A stretch of 32,408 nucleotides of DNA from Flavobacteriales bacterium (lineage in GTDB: Bacteria; Bacteroidota; Bacteroidia; Flavobacteriales_D; Crocinitomicaceae). A program made the position numbers and the translations under genes. The first letter of the stretch is position 1; every line of letters begins with the position of its first letter. Shown piece after piece: positions 18,201 through 26,850 of this stretch. A model generated the notes under the pieces. It worked only from the letters and a program-made list of their open reading frames with translations. It was not told the origin of the DNA and did no database searches. The stretch covers positions 1 to 32,408 of the forward strand of contig CANGHX010000013.1 in assembly GCA_947453715.1 (NCBI GenBank), given 5' to 3'.

Positions 18201-18341
18201 TTTTTCATTTTGAGGATAAATTTGAACATCAAAAACAGGCTGCCCTTTTTCATCTGTAATTTTTCCCCGAACGATACCTTGACTCCATGAAAAAACCGTT
18301 GTCATCGAAAATATGACAAAAATTAGTAATCTATTTTTCAT
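15279..18341 (-). CDS. TonB-dependent receptor with carboxypeptidase-regulatory-like N-terminal domain
   Basis: 1020 aa; GIVRGKITDEKGQPVFDVQIYPQ...GTLSDFDGNYNISI; plug ATIGAAVARVSGVSTNGGFITVRGIGDRYVKTTLNGSRIPTLDP; C-terminal beta-barrel ending SFRYGTNYNLSISYKL. Confidence 0.93.
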   Translation of the reverse strand: MKNRLLIFVIFSMTTVFSWSQGIVRGKITDEKGQPVFDVQIYPQNEKTAGTLSDFDGNYNISIKNSNYLTLVIAYIGYDTILEVVQLKDNEVLIKNFTISPKKTELEEVKIVAKQIRSNDGYMERIKINSATTLDYISAETMKKTGDATIGAAVARVSGVSTNGGFITVRGIGDRYVKTTLNGSRIPTLDPLTNNIKLDIFPASLVDNIIITKTASPDLPGDWTGAYISVETKDYPDKLQVNVESQFGYNAQTSFKDIVSTQRSSTDWLGYDNGLRNRKDEPISSPTLNPSTYQEMVALGLGSYFNSLGVDGWIDGTSEGITYNKLGLVQLGLLPRALINDPAAIQNAQNQYNNTYKAQAESRINPDGSDYNNGFAHNWNIVKRKAPLNNTQSFSVGDQVTLFGKPLGYIVGFRYATAVRYDPNGVSQRVGAEQLNFPFDVRDSAKVSRETNSWSGLMNLAYKLNDKNKVSLMFMPNFSGTNDIGNFATSIPTNSIGSQEGRTQNLLFYEQRKQKIYQFKSEHYLAGPKMKIDFNSSFTQGNSIAPDFKVIQYGYTLDNNVKSVYQFGPTVGDGVHRFYRYLSENIFDSRLSAELPLKNATEKLLRKVKFGGAYQRTDRKSDIQDFSIVEGNGSHPSPTSENIDEFLNANRFIMSNGKVDYYYDENKAAYNHSFGYSIIKAAFAMVDYELKSSIRFSGGLRVEQAKIFTDINDYYRLGYAKNDPRRGNGFGLPNSVNAANINEVNFLPSANIIYKITKIQFAKTNLRFNYSQTVARPSIRELNDAAVYDNEYRTLIHGNSDLKTVHIKNFDIRAESYLKNGDNISVSLFYKDFKNHIEMGFESGAISWQNIDKSNVKGIEFEINKAISKYFEFRTNVTLVKSNSVFIRKDIQYVNGEKISTPIDTVNRSMLGQAPYIINALLMYKADSLGLTATISYNVQGPRLVITGIVKGRPDVYEMPRNTIDFKVTKTLGKHFSASLTIRDLLNAKVRRAYKLPNGWVDYDSFRYGTNYNLSISYKL

Positions 18342-18366
18342 TTGAAACTTGTTTTCCTTGAAAGAA

Positions 18367-19485
18367 TTAATGTTTGATTATTTTGAAAGTATTTACTTTG
18401 TCGTTAGCAGTAACGTTAACGAAATAAATTCCATCAGGTAAATTACTTGTTTCAACTTTTTTAGAATAATTTGCTTTCATATCATTCAAATTTTCAGAAA
18501 CTAAAGTTTTTCCCATTACATCTTGAATAGAGTAATTATTATTTTGAGAATTTAATTCAGCATTATTAATATAAATTGTAAATGCATCTTTTACTGGATT
18601 TGGGTAAATCGAAACGAATGTTTTTTGAACTTCTAATGCATTTACACTAGCATTTCCTCCAGCACTTGTTGTATCTTGAACAAAAGACGAATAAATTAAA
18701 GTTGAATCCGTCAATTGACCGTTCCCAGGGTTTAAAGCTGTATAAATTTCGCTACCCCCTGATACTGGAGTTCCAATTTGAAGATTTAATTCAAAACTAA
18801 AAATTCCATCTGTTGTAAATTGCCCTAATAACACCATATTACTAGCTGTTACTCCAGTTGCTCCGCCTAAAGCAGCAATAGCTCCATTATTAATAGCAAA
18901 TGTATCACCAGGTGTTTGATCGAAAATATCTAATTCTGAAGTTATTCCTAAAACATTAGGAGCTATCGGAGTTCCAGGCATCATTCCGTCCTGAGCGTTT
19001 GTACCATTAATTGGTATACCCATTTCAATTGTACTATTTGCCAATAATGATTGAAGATTTCCAATTGAACCATCTGTATCTTCTGATTTTAAAACTCCCA
19101 TTTTTCCAGAAGCAACTCCTCCAACTGAAAACCATGAATCAATTAATGTTGTGTTTTTCTTTGTATTATTAACCGTAGTACCATGGGAAAAAGTCGATCC
19201 AAAATTTGGATCATTGTAAAAATCAGTTGTTGTATTAACTGTTAAGGTATGAGTTGCATCACCAAATAAGGTAAGGAATTTATATCCAGGTAGTAAATCC
19301 GCATAAACTCTGTATGTAACAGAACCAACTCTCAAAGGAGAAACTGCTGAATTATCTGCAGCATTCGTTGAATCAGCAAGGTCAGAAACATAGTATTTTT
19401 CAACTACAATTCTTTCTAAACCATTTTGAGCGATTAAAGTTGTTCCAGAAAGGATCAATCCAAGTAATAAAGTAATTTTTTTCAT
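18367..19485 (-). CDS. Secreted 'GLExIxVEKYY' family protein with T9SS type A sorting domain
   Basis: 372 aa; GLERIVVEKYYVSDLADS...VGSVTYRVYADLLPGYKFLTLFGDATHTL...KNTTLIDSWFSVGG...GVLKSEDTDGS; CTD VSIYPNPVKDAFTI...DGIYFVNVTANDKVNTFKIIKH. Confidence 0.9.
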   Translation of the reverse strand: MKKITLLLGLILSGTTLIAQNGLERIVVEKYYVSDLADSTNAADNSAVSPLRVGSVTYRVYADLLPGYKFLTLFGDATHTLTVNTTTDFYNDPNFGSTFSHGTTVNNTKKNTTLIDSWFSVGGVASGKMGVLKSEDTDGSIGNLQSLLANSTIEMGIPINGTNAQDGMMPGTPIAPNVLGITSELDIFDQTPGDTFAINNGAIAALGGATGVTASNMVLLGQFTTDGIFSFELNLQIGTPVSGGSEIYTALNPGNGQLTDSTLIYSSFVQDTTSAGGNASVNALEVQKTFVSIYPNPVKDAFTIYINNAELNSQNNNYSIQDVMGKTLVSENLNDMKANYSKKVETSNLPDGIYFVNVTANDKVNTFKIIKH

Positions 19486-19490
19486 TTTTA

Positions 19491-20333
19491 TTAATTATTT
19501 CGTTTAACTCTTTTTTTTCTTTTATTGATTTCTTCACTTTTAAAAATGAGTGAAGGCAATATAATTTCATTTCCTACTGGATTTCGTGCAACATAATTTT
19601 GAGAAACACCTTTTGTTGGAGTTCCAATTTGAATATTTAACTCAAATTCAAACTTACCATCTGTAGTTATTTGAGCTATTAAAACTCGATTCGTAGTTAA
19701 TGAATCGGGGCCAAAAGAACCTCTACCCATACAAGCCCAAGCTCCATTTTTAGTTGAAAAAACAGAACCTTTATGTTGATATTTAAAAATATTAGCTAAA
19801 CTATCAATTCCAAAAAAAGTTGGTCTAGGAACGTTTTCAGCTTCAGTTAAACCATCTTTTTCATTTAAACTGTATGAAAAATGCTTATTGTTTTGTAAAT
19901 ACAATTTTTCATGTTTAATTGTTCCTATAGTGTCATCGATTTCTTTCATTACACCGTAATACTGTTCACCTGATGCTCCTGCAGATAACCAAGAATCTAA
20001 CATCACAGTATTTTTCTTTAAAGTTCTTCTTGGAATAACATTTGGAATAACATCTCCGTTTTCAATGTTATTAAAGAAGTATGTAGAAGTTATCATTTTC
20101 AATTCATGACTAGGAGTACCATATGCAGCTTGAAAACTATATCCAGGTAAAAGATCTAAATAGATTCTATATGTTACTGAACCAATTGGTAAAATTCCAG
20201 CATATCTATTAGCTGCAGTATCATTTTGATTTGAAACATAATATTTTTCAACAATTACATTTTCTAAACCATTTTGAGCTGTTCCAAAAAAATTATTTAA
20301 TACTACTAATAATAAACAACTGATGTTTTTCAT
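19491..20333 (-). CDS. Secreted 'GLExIxVEKYY' family protein without a recognisable T9SS CTD
   Basis: 280 aa; GLENVIVEKYYVSNQNDT...IGSVTYRIYLDLLPGYSFQAAYGTPSHEL...KKNTVMLDSWLSAG...NRVLIAQITTDGKFEFELNIQIGTP; ends in basic KRKKRVKRNN. Confidence 0.85.
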   Translation of the reverse strand: MKNISCLLLVVLNNFFGTAQNGLENVIVEKYYVSNQNDTAANRYAGILPIGSVTYRIYLDLLPGYSFQAAYGTPSHELKMITSTYFFNNIENGDVIPNVIPRRTLKKNTVMLDSWLSAGASGEQYYGVMKEIDDTIGTIKHEKLYLQNNKHFSYSLNEKDGLTEAENVPRPTFFGIDSLANIFKYQHKGSVFSTKNGAWACMGRGSFGPDSLTTNRVLIAQITTDGKFEFELNIQIGTPTKGVSQNYVARNPVGNEIILPSLIFKSEEINKRKKRVKRNN

Positions 20334-20533
20334 AACACGTTAACTAAATCCATTTAAGACAGTGCAATGTTAGACATTACAAGTAATCATGGAATTAATG
20401 CAGTATTATACTTGAATTAAGTAAACGTATTTATTCTTAATATGAAATCTATCTTGAGTTTATATTGAAAAAATAAAGAAGTCTAACTTATTGTTTGTTA
20501 TATACTTACATATTAATCATTTATTAACAACAC

Positions 20534-20562
20534 AAAAAAAGGTTGAGAAAATTCTCAACCTT
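20534..20562 (-). terminator. Rho-independent terminator downstream of lysS
   Basis: Perfect 11-bp inverted repeat AAGGTTGAGAA/TTCTCAACCTT followed on the minus strand by TTTTTTT. Confidence 0.85.
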
Positions 20563-20614
20563 CGTATAATTATTAAATCATTTCACTAAATACTAACCCA
20601 ATAAAGAAGATTTA

Positions 20615-22327
20615 TTAACCTATAACTTCTACAATTAAAGAATCATCTGTTTTAGTCACTTTAGTCAAACCTAATTGAGCTAAAGACTTTATTCCTTTAT
20701 CCCATTGTTTATTAGAAAGTGCAGATTTTTCTTTTAATTCCTCTAAATTCATCGTTTTAAATTTAGAAAGAATGTCGAATATTACTTTTTCATTCTCTTC
20801 TAATTCTACAGCCTTCTTTTCTCCAAATTTCTCTGGTCTCATTTGAGGGAAAAACAATACTTCTTGAATAGATGAATTATTCGTTAAAAGCATCACTAAA
20901 CGATCAATACCAATTCCCATTCCTGATGTTGGAGGCATTCCGAATTCCAACGCTCTCAAGAAATCTTGATCGATAAACATTGCTTCGTCATCACCTTTTT
21001 CAGATAAACGCATTTGCTCCTCGAAACGTTCTCGTTGATCAATTGGGTCATTTAATTCAGAATATGCATTTGCAATTTCTTTACCATTTACCATTAACTC
21101 AAAACGCTCTGTTAATTCTGGATTTTCTCTATGACGTTTACATAATGGAGACATTTCGATTGGATAATCAGTAATAAATGTTGGTTGGATATAGTTTCCT
21201 TCACATTTTTCACCGAAAATTTCATCGATTAATTTTCCTTTCCCCATTGTTGCATCTGTCTCAATTCCCATTGATTTACAAGCAGCATGTAATTCCTCTT
21301 CAGATTTACCATTGATATCAAATCCTGTAAATTCTAAAATTGAATCACGCATTGTCACTCTTTTGAAAGGAGCTTTCAAAGAAATTGTATTTTCACCAAC
21401 TTGAACAGAAGTGCTTCCAACAACATCTAAAGCAACTTTTTCAATCATTTGTTCAGTGAAGTCCATCATCCAATTGTAGTCTTTATAGGCTACATAAATT
21501 TCCATTACTGTAAACTCAGGATTATGTGTTCTATCCATTCCTTCATTACGGAAATCTTTTGCAAATTCATATACACCTTCAAAACCACCCACGATTAATC
21601 TTTTTAAGTATAATTCGTTTGCAATTCTTAAATATAAAGGAACATCTAATGCATTGTGATGTGTCATAAATGGTCTAGCTGTTGCACCACCTGCAATTGG
21701 TTGCAAGATTGGTGTTTCAACTTCCATATATCCTTTATCATTAAAGAAATGACGCATAGAAGCAATCGTTTTTGAACGTTTAACAAACGTATCTTTAACT
21801 GAAGGATTAACTACTAAATCAACATAACGCTGTCTGTATCTTAATTCAGGATCTGTAAATGCATCATGAACTTTTCCATCAGCATCTGTTTTTGGAAGAG
21901 GAAGTGGCTTAAGTGATTTACTTAATAACGTAAATTCTTCTACGTGAACTGAGATTTCACCAACTTGCGTTGTAAATAAATAACCCTTGATCCCTATAAA
22001 ATCTCCAAGATCTAATAACTTCTTGAAAACCTCATTATAAAGTGTTTTATCTTCTCCCGGACAAATTTCATCACGGTTAAAATATACTTGAATTCTTCCT
22101 GTTGAATCTAAAATTTCAGCAAAAGAAGCTTTACCCATTACACGTTGACTCATCAAACGTCCTGCGATGCAAACCTGCTTCTTATCTTCAAACTTTTCCT
22201 TTATGTTAGCAGCATGATCTGTAACTGGATACAATTCTGCAGGATAAGGTTCAATCCCCATCTCACGCAATTTTTTCAACGACTCTCGACGTTGAATTTC
22301 TTGTTCGGAAAGTTCTAAAATACTCAT
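20615..22327 (-). CDS. lysS: Lysyl-tRNA synthetase, class II
   Basis: 570 aa; [88 protein letters not shown]. Confidence 0.98.
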   Translation of the reverse strand: MSILELSEQEIQRRESLKKLREMGIEPYPAELYPVTDHAANIKEKFEDKKQVCIAGRLMSQRVMGKASFAEILDSTGRIQVYFNRDEICPGEDKTLYNEVFKKLLDLGDFIGIKGYLFTTQVGEISVHVEEFTLLSKSLKPLPLPKTDADGKVHDAFTDPELRYRQRYVDLVVNPSVKDTFVKRSKTIASMRHFFNDKGYMEVETPILQPIAGGATARPFMTHHNALDVPLYLRIANELYLKRLIVGGFEGVYEFAKDFRNEGMDRTHNPEFTVMEIYVAYKDYNWMMDFTEQMIEKVALDVVGSTSVQVGENTISLKAPFKRVTMRDSILEFTGFDINGKSEEELHAACKSMGIETDATMGKGKLIDEIFGEKCEGNYIQPTFITDYPIEMSPLCKRHRENPELTERFELMVNGKEIANAYSELNDPIDQRERFEEQMRLSEKGDDEAMFIDQDFLRALEFGMPPTSGMGIGIDRLVMLLTNNSSIQEVLFFPQMRPEKFGEKKAVELEENEKVIFDILSKFKTMNLEELKEKSALSNKQWDKGIKSLAQLGLTKVTKTDDSLIVEVIG

Positions 22328-22347
22328 TGTTTAATTTTTTCTAGGTG

Positions 22348-22355
22348 CAAAGATA
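22348..22355 (-). promoter_or_regulatory. Candidate Bacteroidota -7 element (TATCTTTG) for lysS
   Basis: Matches TAnnTTTG ~21 nt upstream of the lysS start; no clear TTG -33 element. Confidence 0.3.
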
Positions 22356-22420
22356 ATTTGAATAGTTGAAATAAGGAAAACAGTTCCAATGAAAGATGTT
22401 TAAATTCTAAAAAGAAAGAA

Positions 22421-24799
22421 TTATCTTAATAAATTGACGTGTCCAACTATTGTGTCTTCAAAGCCAGAATTTGCAACGTATTTGATTTTATAAATATATG
22501 TATCGTTTTTAGCCTCTACATTACCAAATGTTCCATCCCATCTAAAATCAACTCGATCAGAAGTGAAAACAACTTCACCCCAACGATTGTAGATAGCGAC
22601 CGTCAAATCTTTTATACCAACAGTACTAGCACTGAAGTAATTATTAAATCTATTTTTATCTGGAGTAAAAGTATTTGGAACAAAAATATAATGTTCTTCT
22701 TCAATGAAAATTTCTTTTGAAATCGTGTCTTTACAACCCAAATGATCTGTTGCAACTAAAGTAACCGTAAAATAACCGTGATCGGCATATTCATTATTTG
22801 GACAAATCATCGTTGAACTATTTCCATTTCCAAATGTCCAATTATAAGATTGAGCATTTATTGATAAATTTTCAAATGTAATTGGAACATTATTAAAAAC
22901 GGGTGAACTTGCAATGACAAAATCTGCAGTTGGTTTAATTACTGCAACCGAAGTTGTACCATCAACATGAAAAGTTTGACATTCATCTGAAACGGAAACA
23001 ATATATGAAGTTGTTGATAATGGATGAACCCATTGGCTAGATGTTGTTGCTCCATTATTATGCCATGAATAATAATATTGACCATAACCACCAGTTGCTT
23101 GAACTGAAATTTGTGAAGAGTCAAAAGGACATATTTCAACTGCTGGAGACATAGTTAATTCCAATGGTGGACTAGTGACTATGTAAATAACATTCGCAGC
23201 TTGAACTGTATCACACTGATCTTTTACAATAACCGTGTATATAGTAGTTCCACTTGGATATATTGCTTGTAAGGTATCATGACCTAAAAATTCAGGTGTA
23301 CTACTTGTCCATTGATAAGTATATTTTCCTGCACCACCTTCAGCGTGCACGCTCAGAGTATCATGCAAATAAGGACAAATCACAGTAATGTCAGGAGTTT
23401 CAATTAATGTAATCGGAGGATAAACAGGTACTGTAACCGTACCAATATCACTTACCGTTTGATGTAAACAATTATCTGTAACTGTGCAGGTATATGATGT
23501 TGTTACTAATGGTCCAACCGAAATGGATGAAGATGTCCCTCCTGTATTCCAAACATAGGTATAGGGACCAGCTCCACCTGATACAGTTGCATATAAAATA
23601 ACCGGATCACCATAACATAAAACATTTGTATCTTGTACTGCAACGGTTACAGGCAATACATCTTCGATTTTTAAGTCAAATTCAATTGGAACTGTATCAC
23701 CGCATGCATTCACCAATGGAAATAATAAATGAACATTTTCTTCTGGCTCAACAATTCCATCATTAATAGCATTAAATGAAAAAGATGCTGTTGTTTGACC
23801 AGCAGCAAAATTTATTGTTGCTGGAATTGTTGAAGTATAATCGGCACCTTGAGTAGCCGTTCCTGATAATATAACAGGTATTGAAATAGGTGTATCAAGC
23901 GAAGATGCGGAACCTGATCGTACAATGTTAAAGTTAGCGGTAACACATCCTTCAATCATTTTACTAGGATCTGGATAAGCCTGATAAGATAAATTATATG
24001 AAACATCAATTGGCATTTTAGATTTTAAACTATTTGCTTCTAAAAAAATTCCAGAATCATAAATTCCATCCCCTGCATCTGCAACTGCGATAACCAAATG
24101 ATAGGTTTTACCACACTGAACTTTCGAAACAGCTTCTAATGGTTTTGTAAATCCATCATATTGTATGTAGGATGCTGAAGAATTATAAGGCGAATCACTT
24201 CCAGTTCCATTATAAACAAAATAATTGCTATTAGTACTAATATTAACATTATCAATAGTTACAGCTGTTCCACTCCCAGGTAATTTAGCTATATTTTGTT
24301 GACCCGAAATTCCAGGTCCAGAAATAAAAAATCCAAAAACATCATTAAAACCTTTTTTTACAAATTCAGGATATTCCTCTGAACCAAAAACATATTTAAA
24401 TTTTACAGTATCTGAATACGGAACAAAATCAAATTGTAACACTGCAGCATTGTATGTTTGAGCTCCATTTACCAAATTAGTTAGTAAGGGTAAACCTGGA
24501 GCATGATTGTCTACTCCAGAATTAGCAACATTATTTGGTCCTTGAGGTCCATCACCATTATTATAAATAGTACCTGTTGTCATTACAATACCTGATGAAA
24601 TACCTAAATTTGTACCAGTTGCACTAAATGAACCTATTGAAGTAGACACACCGTTGTATTGAACATTTGATACAGTAACACCAGGACCTAACAGAATATT
24701 TTGAACCAAACTTCCAGCACTATTGACACTAGTTGTTAATTGTCCGTATGAACAAAAAACAATTAAAAATGACATTATGTTGAAAGTTATAAATTTCAT
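22421..24799 (-). CDS. Choice-of-anchor L domain protein with Ig/PKD-like repeats and T9SS type B (gliding motility-associated) sorting domain
   Basis: 792 aa; N-terminal SVNSAGSLVQNILLGPGVTVSNVQYNG...GISSGIVMTTGTI; PKD-like YNWTFGNGNSS; C-terminal FVPNTFTPDKNRFNNYF...VAIYNRWGEVVFTSDRVDFRWDGTFGN...TYIYKIKY. Confidence 0.93.
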   Translation of the reverse strand: MKFITFNIMSFLIVFCSYGQLTTSVNSAGSLVQNILLGPGVTVSNVQYNGVSTSIGSFSATGTNLGISSGIVMTTGTIYNNGDGPQGPNNVANSGVDNHAPGLPLLTNLVNGAQTYNAAVLQFDFVPYSDTVKFKYVFGSEEYPEFVKKGFNDVFGFFISGPGISGQQNIAKLPGSGTAVTIDNVNISTNSNYFVYNGTGSDSPYNSSASYIQYDGFTKPLEAVSKVQCGKTYHLVIAVADAGDGIYDSGIFLEANSLKSKMPIDVSYNLSYQAYPDPSKMIEGCVTANFNIVRSGSASSLDTPISIPVILSGTATQGADYTSTIPATINFAAGQTTASFSFNAINDGIVEPEENVHLLFPLVNACGDTVPIEFDLKIEDVLPVTVAVQDTNVLCYGDPVILYATVSGGAGPYTYVWNTGGTSSSISVGPLVTTSYTCTVTDNCLHQTVSDIGTVTVPVYPPITLIETPDITVICPYLHDTLSVHAEGGAGKYTYQWTSSTPEFLGHDTLQAIYPSGTTIYTVIVKDQCDTVQAANVIYIVTSPPLELTMSPAVEICPFDSSQISVQATGGYGQYYYSWHNNGATTSSQWVHPLSTTSYIVSVSDECQTFHVDGTTSVAVIKPTADFVIASSPVFNNVPITFENLSINAQSYNWTFGNGNSSTMICPNNEYADHGYFTVTLVATDHLGCKDTISKEIFIEEEHYIFVPNTFTPDKNRFNNYFSASTVGIKDLTVAIYNRWGEVVFTSDRVDFRWDGTFGNVEAKNDTYIYKIKYVANSGFEDTIVGHVNLLR

Positions 24800-24930
24800 T
24801 CTGTTTATATAGACGTAAATTTAATGAATTCGTTACTTTTACAGTTGTAATAATTTAGATTTAGTAAATAATTAACAATTGATTAACTGCAAAATAAGTG
24901 AAATTATTGCATTGATTCATAGATAAAAAA

Positions 24931-25785
24931 ATGGCCTGGTTAAAAAATAGAATCGAGAATTTAAAAGAGCAACTTCGAATTGTTGTCACAAACCCTGATA
25001 ACTTCGAAGTGAAATGGACAATCACTAGTAGTAAAATTCAAATATATTCTTTCATTTTTTTGGTTGTTATTGTTGTCGGGATACTTTTTTCATTATTAAT
25101 TATAAAAGGTTCGTTATCTGGATATGAAGCAAAAAATGATGTTACAATTGATCGTCAAAAGTTGATGTCACAAGCCCAAGAAATTAAAAAATTATCTTTA
25201 AAAATAGACTACCAAGAATTATATATTTCAAACATCAAAAAAGTAATAAATGGTGAAATTATTGCCGATTCCTTTAACTCAGAAATTCCGGAAATGCAAC
25301 AAGTAATAGTTCCAAAACTTGATGGAAAACTAACTGATAATGAAAAAGAAATAGCAAAGAAAGTAAAAGATGATATGCAAACATCATCACAACCTAAAAT
25401 AAAAAAATCAAAGAAATTAACATACTTTTCAAGTCCTGTAAAAGGGGAAATAATTGCCACTTATGATCTAGCAAACCATCCATTTATTGAAGTGAAAACA
25501 GCAAAAGATATGACAATAAAAGCATGTTTGGCTGGTACAGTAATTTATTCTGGATATACATCAAAAGATGGTTATATGTTAATAATCGAACATCCAAATG
25601 ACTATATTTCAATCTATAAACATGCAAAAATTGCATTAAAAAAAATCGGTGCTAAAGTTCAAACAGGTGATCCAATTGGAATTGTAGGAAAAAATGGAAG
25701 TTCTTCATTTGAACCTCATTTATGGTTTGAATTATGGTATAATCAAAATAGCCTAAACCCGATTGATTACATAAGCTTTAAATAA
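24931..25785 (+). CDS. M23/LytM-like protein, probably catalytically degenerate, with N-terminal transmembrane helix
   Basis: 284 aa; KACLAGTVIYSGYTSKDGYMLIIEHPNDYISIYKHAKIALKKIGAKVQTGDPIGIVGKNGSSSFEPHLWFELWYNQNSLNPIDYI; TM SFIFLVVIVVGILFSLLII. Confidence 0.85.
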   Translation: MAWLKNRIENLKEQLRIVVTNPDNFEVKWTITSSKIQIYSFIFLVVIVVGILFSLLIIKGSLSGYEAKNDVTIDRQKLMSQAQEIKKLSLKIDYQELYISNIKKVINGEIIADSFNSEIPEMQQVIVPKLDGKLTDNEKEIAKKVKDDMQTSSQPKIKKSKKLTYFSSPVKGEIIATYDLANHPFIEVKTAKDMTIKACLAGTVIYSGYTSKDGYMLIIEHPNDYISIYKHAKIALKKIGAKVQTGDPIGIVGKNGSSSFEPHLWFELWYNQNSLNPIDYISFK

Positions 25786-25799
25786 TTCTGAAATCTTGT

Positions 25800-25807
25800 T
25801 ACTTTTG
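25800..25807 (+). promoter_or_regulatory. Candidate -7 element (TACTTTTG) for the 25840 lipoprotein gene
   Basis: Matches TAnnTTTG in the short gap after the M23-like gene; no clear -33 element. Confidence 0.25.
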
Positions 25808-25839
25808 CAACTTCTTGCATTCTAATTAAAAAAAATAGT

Positions 25840-26628
25840 ATGAACGTATTAAATATATTTACCTGCATTTTAATCTCAATATTTTTCATTTCTTGTTCTT
25901 CGAATGAAGAAAATACTGAAATTGATACAAATTCGACATATACTCCAATGCAAAATGAGGATGAATATGAAAAATACGTTGCTGAAATCGACATGAATGA
26001 TACATTAATGGAAGTTGGAAGTTTATCATTTACGAAAGAAGATGCATCTGAATTCGAAGTATCTGCTTTTTTAGATGGAAAGAAAAAAATTGTAAAATTA
26101 GTTCAACGTTTTGTCAATGGTCAAACAAAAGAATATGGAACTTCAACATTTTACTTTAAAAAAGGAAAAAAAATTGTTTCAAAAGAACGTTTTGAAGATC
26201 ACTCAAATGTGAAACCAAAATTTGTTGAACGAATTTCATATTACAAAACACCAGAACAAGTAAGTAGTTCAAAATTCCGTGAAGCAAATTTCGAAGAAGA
26301 ATTGGATCAAATGCTTTTTATGAAATGTAAACCTACGAATTGTTCTTCCAAAAATGCAGAAGATGCTTTAAATCAAAGAGGTGATTTCATCACAACATTC
26401 CAAGGTTTTGTTGAAACTGGAAAAGATTTATTTTTAACAGTTGGTGAAAACAAAAAAGATGGATATATCTCTGCGTTAATGGTTCAAGCAATTGATGAAA
26501 ATATCAAGAAATTACAAAACAATGAGATTTTGATGATTGGAAAACAATTGACTGTGAATTTTGAACGTATGACTGATGCTTCAGGATTTCAATTTCAAGT
26601 GTTAACTGGAATAAAGATTTTAGATTAA
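25840..26628 (+). CDS. Predicted lipoprotein of unknown function
   Basis: 262 aa; lipobox-like IFFISCSS after a hydrophobic N-terminus; no recognised domain. Confidence 0.8.
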   Translation: MNVLNIFTCILISIFFISCSSNEENTEIDTNSTYTPMQNEDEYEKYVAEIDMNDTLMEVGSLSFTKEDASEFEVSAFLDGKKKIVKLVQRFVNGQTKEYGTSTFYFKKGKKIVSKERFEDHSNVKPKFVERISYYKTPEQVSSSKFREANFEEELDQMLFMKCKPTNCSSKNAEDALNQRGDFITTFQGFVETGKDLFLTVGENKKDGYISALMVQAIDENIKKLQNNEILMIGKQLTVNFERMTDASGFQFQVLTGIKILD

Positions 26629-26644
26629 ACTGAATCAAAAAAAA

Positions 26645-26830
26645 GGAGCTGTCCAGAAAGAATGAATACAGTTTAAATTTAAACCATATAAGTAATTTAA
26701 GGTATTATAAGTTAACTTATATCTAATTGAATAACAGCTTGTTAATTAAAATTATTTGAAACTTATATGTTCTAATAATCCCTTATATGGTTTATTTAAA
26801 ACAAAGGGACGTCCTTTTCGGACACCCTCT
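26645..26830. repeat. Imperfect ~185-bp inverted-repeat element between convergent genes (MITE-like or structural)
   Basis: Left GGAGCTGTCCAGAAAG...TTTAAACCATATAAG against the reverse complement of the right end AGAGGGTGTCCGAAAAGG...TAAACCATATAAG; 13-nt perfect internal arm (26680-26692 / 26782-26794). Confidence 0.5.
26795..26827 (-). terminator. Candidate terminator for the FtsE-like gene
   Basis: Minus strand reads GGGTGTCC-GAAAA-GGACGTCCC-TTTGTTTT (stem with one bulge, T-rich tail). Confidence 0.6.
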
Positions 26831-26850
26831 AACATATAATTATTTCCCTT

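Larger units (their letters stand above)
12523..20333 (-). other. Putative six-gene operon
   Basis: Six co-directional genes with gaps of 5, 25, 15, -1 and 18 nt in transcription order, flanked by longer intergenic spaces (173 nt and ~280 nt). Confidence 0.75.

Noticed and set aside
19491-19530. Possible programmed frameshift at the A-run (AAAAGAAAAAAAAGAG) near the end of the 280-aa paralogue that could restore a CTD
   Set aside because: The alternative frame I followed (ELNEIINKNEKNYFITWIDPFW...) does not encode a T9SS CTD, and the next gene begins 5 nt after the stop.
15279-20333. Polysaccharide utilisation locus (SusCD-type)
   Set aside because: A TonB-dependent receptor is present, but there is no SusD-like lipoprotein, glycoside hydrolase or sensor-regulator in the cluster.
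13524-23139. Short ORFs 13524-13787, 16433-16636, 17659-17937, 20980-21174, 22439-22720 and 22939-23139
   Set aside because: Overlap confident genes (FISUMP, TonB-dependent receptor, lysS, T9SS type B protein) in other frames; low-complexity or shadow translations.
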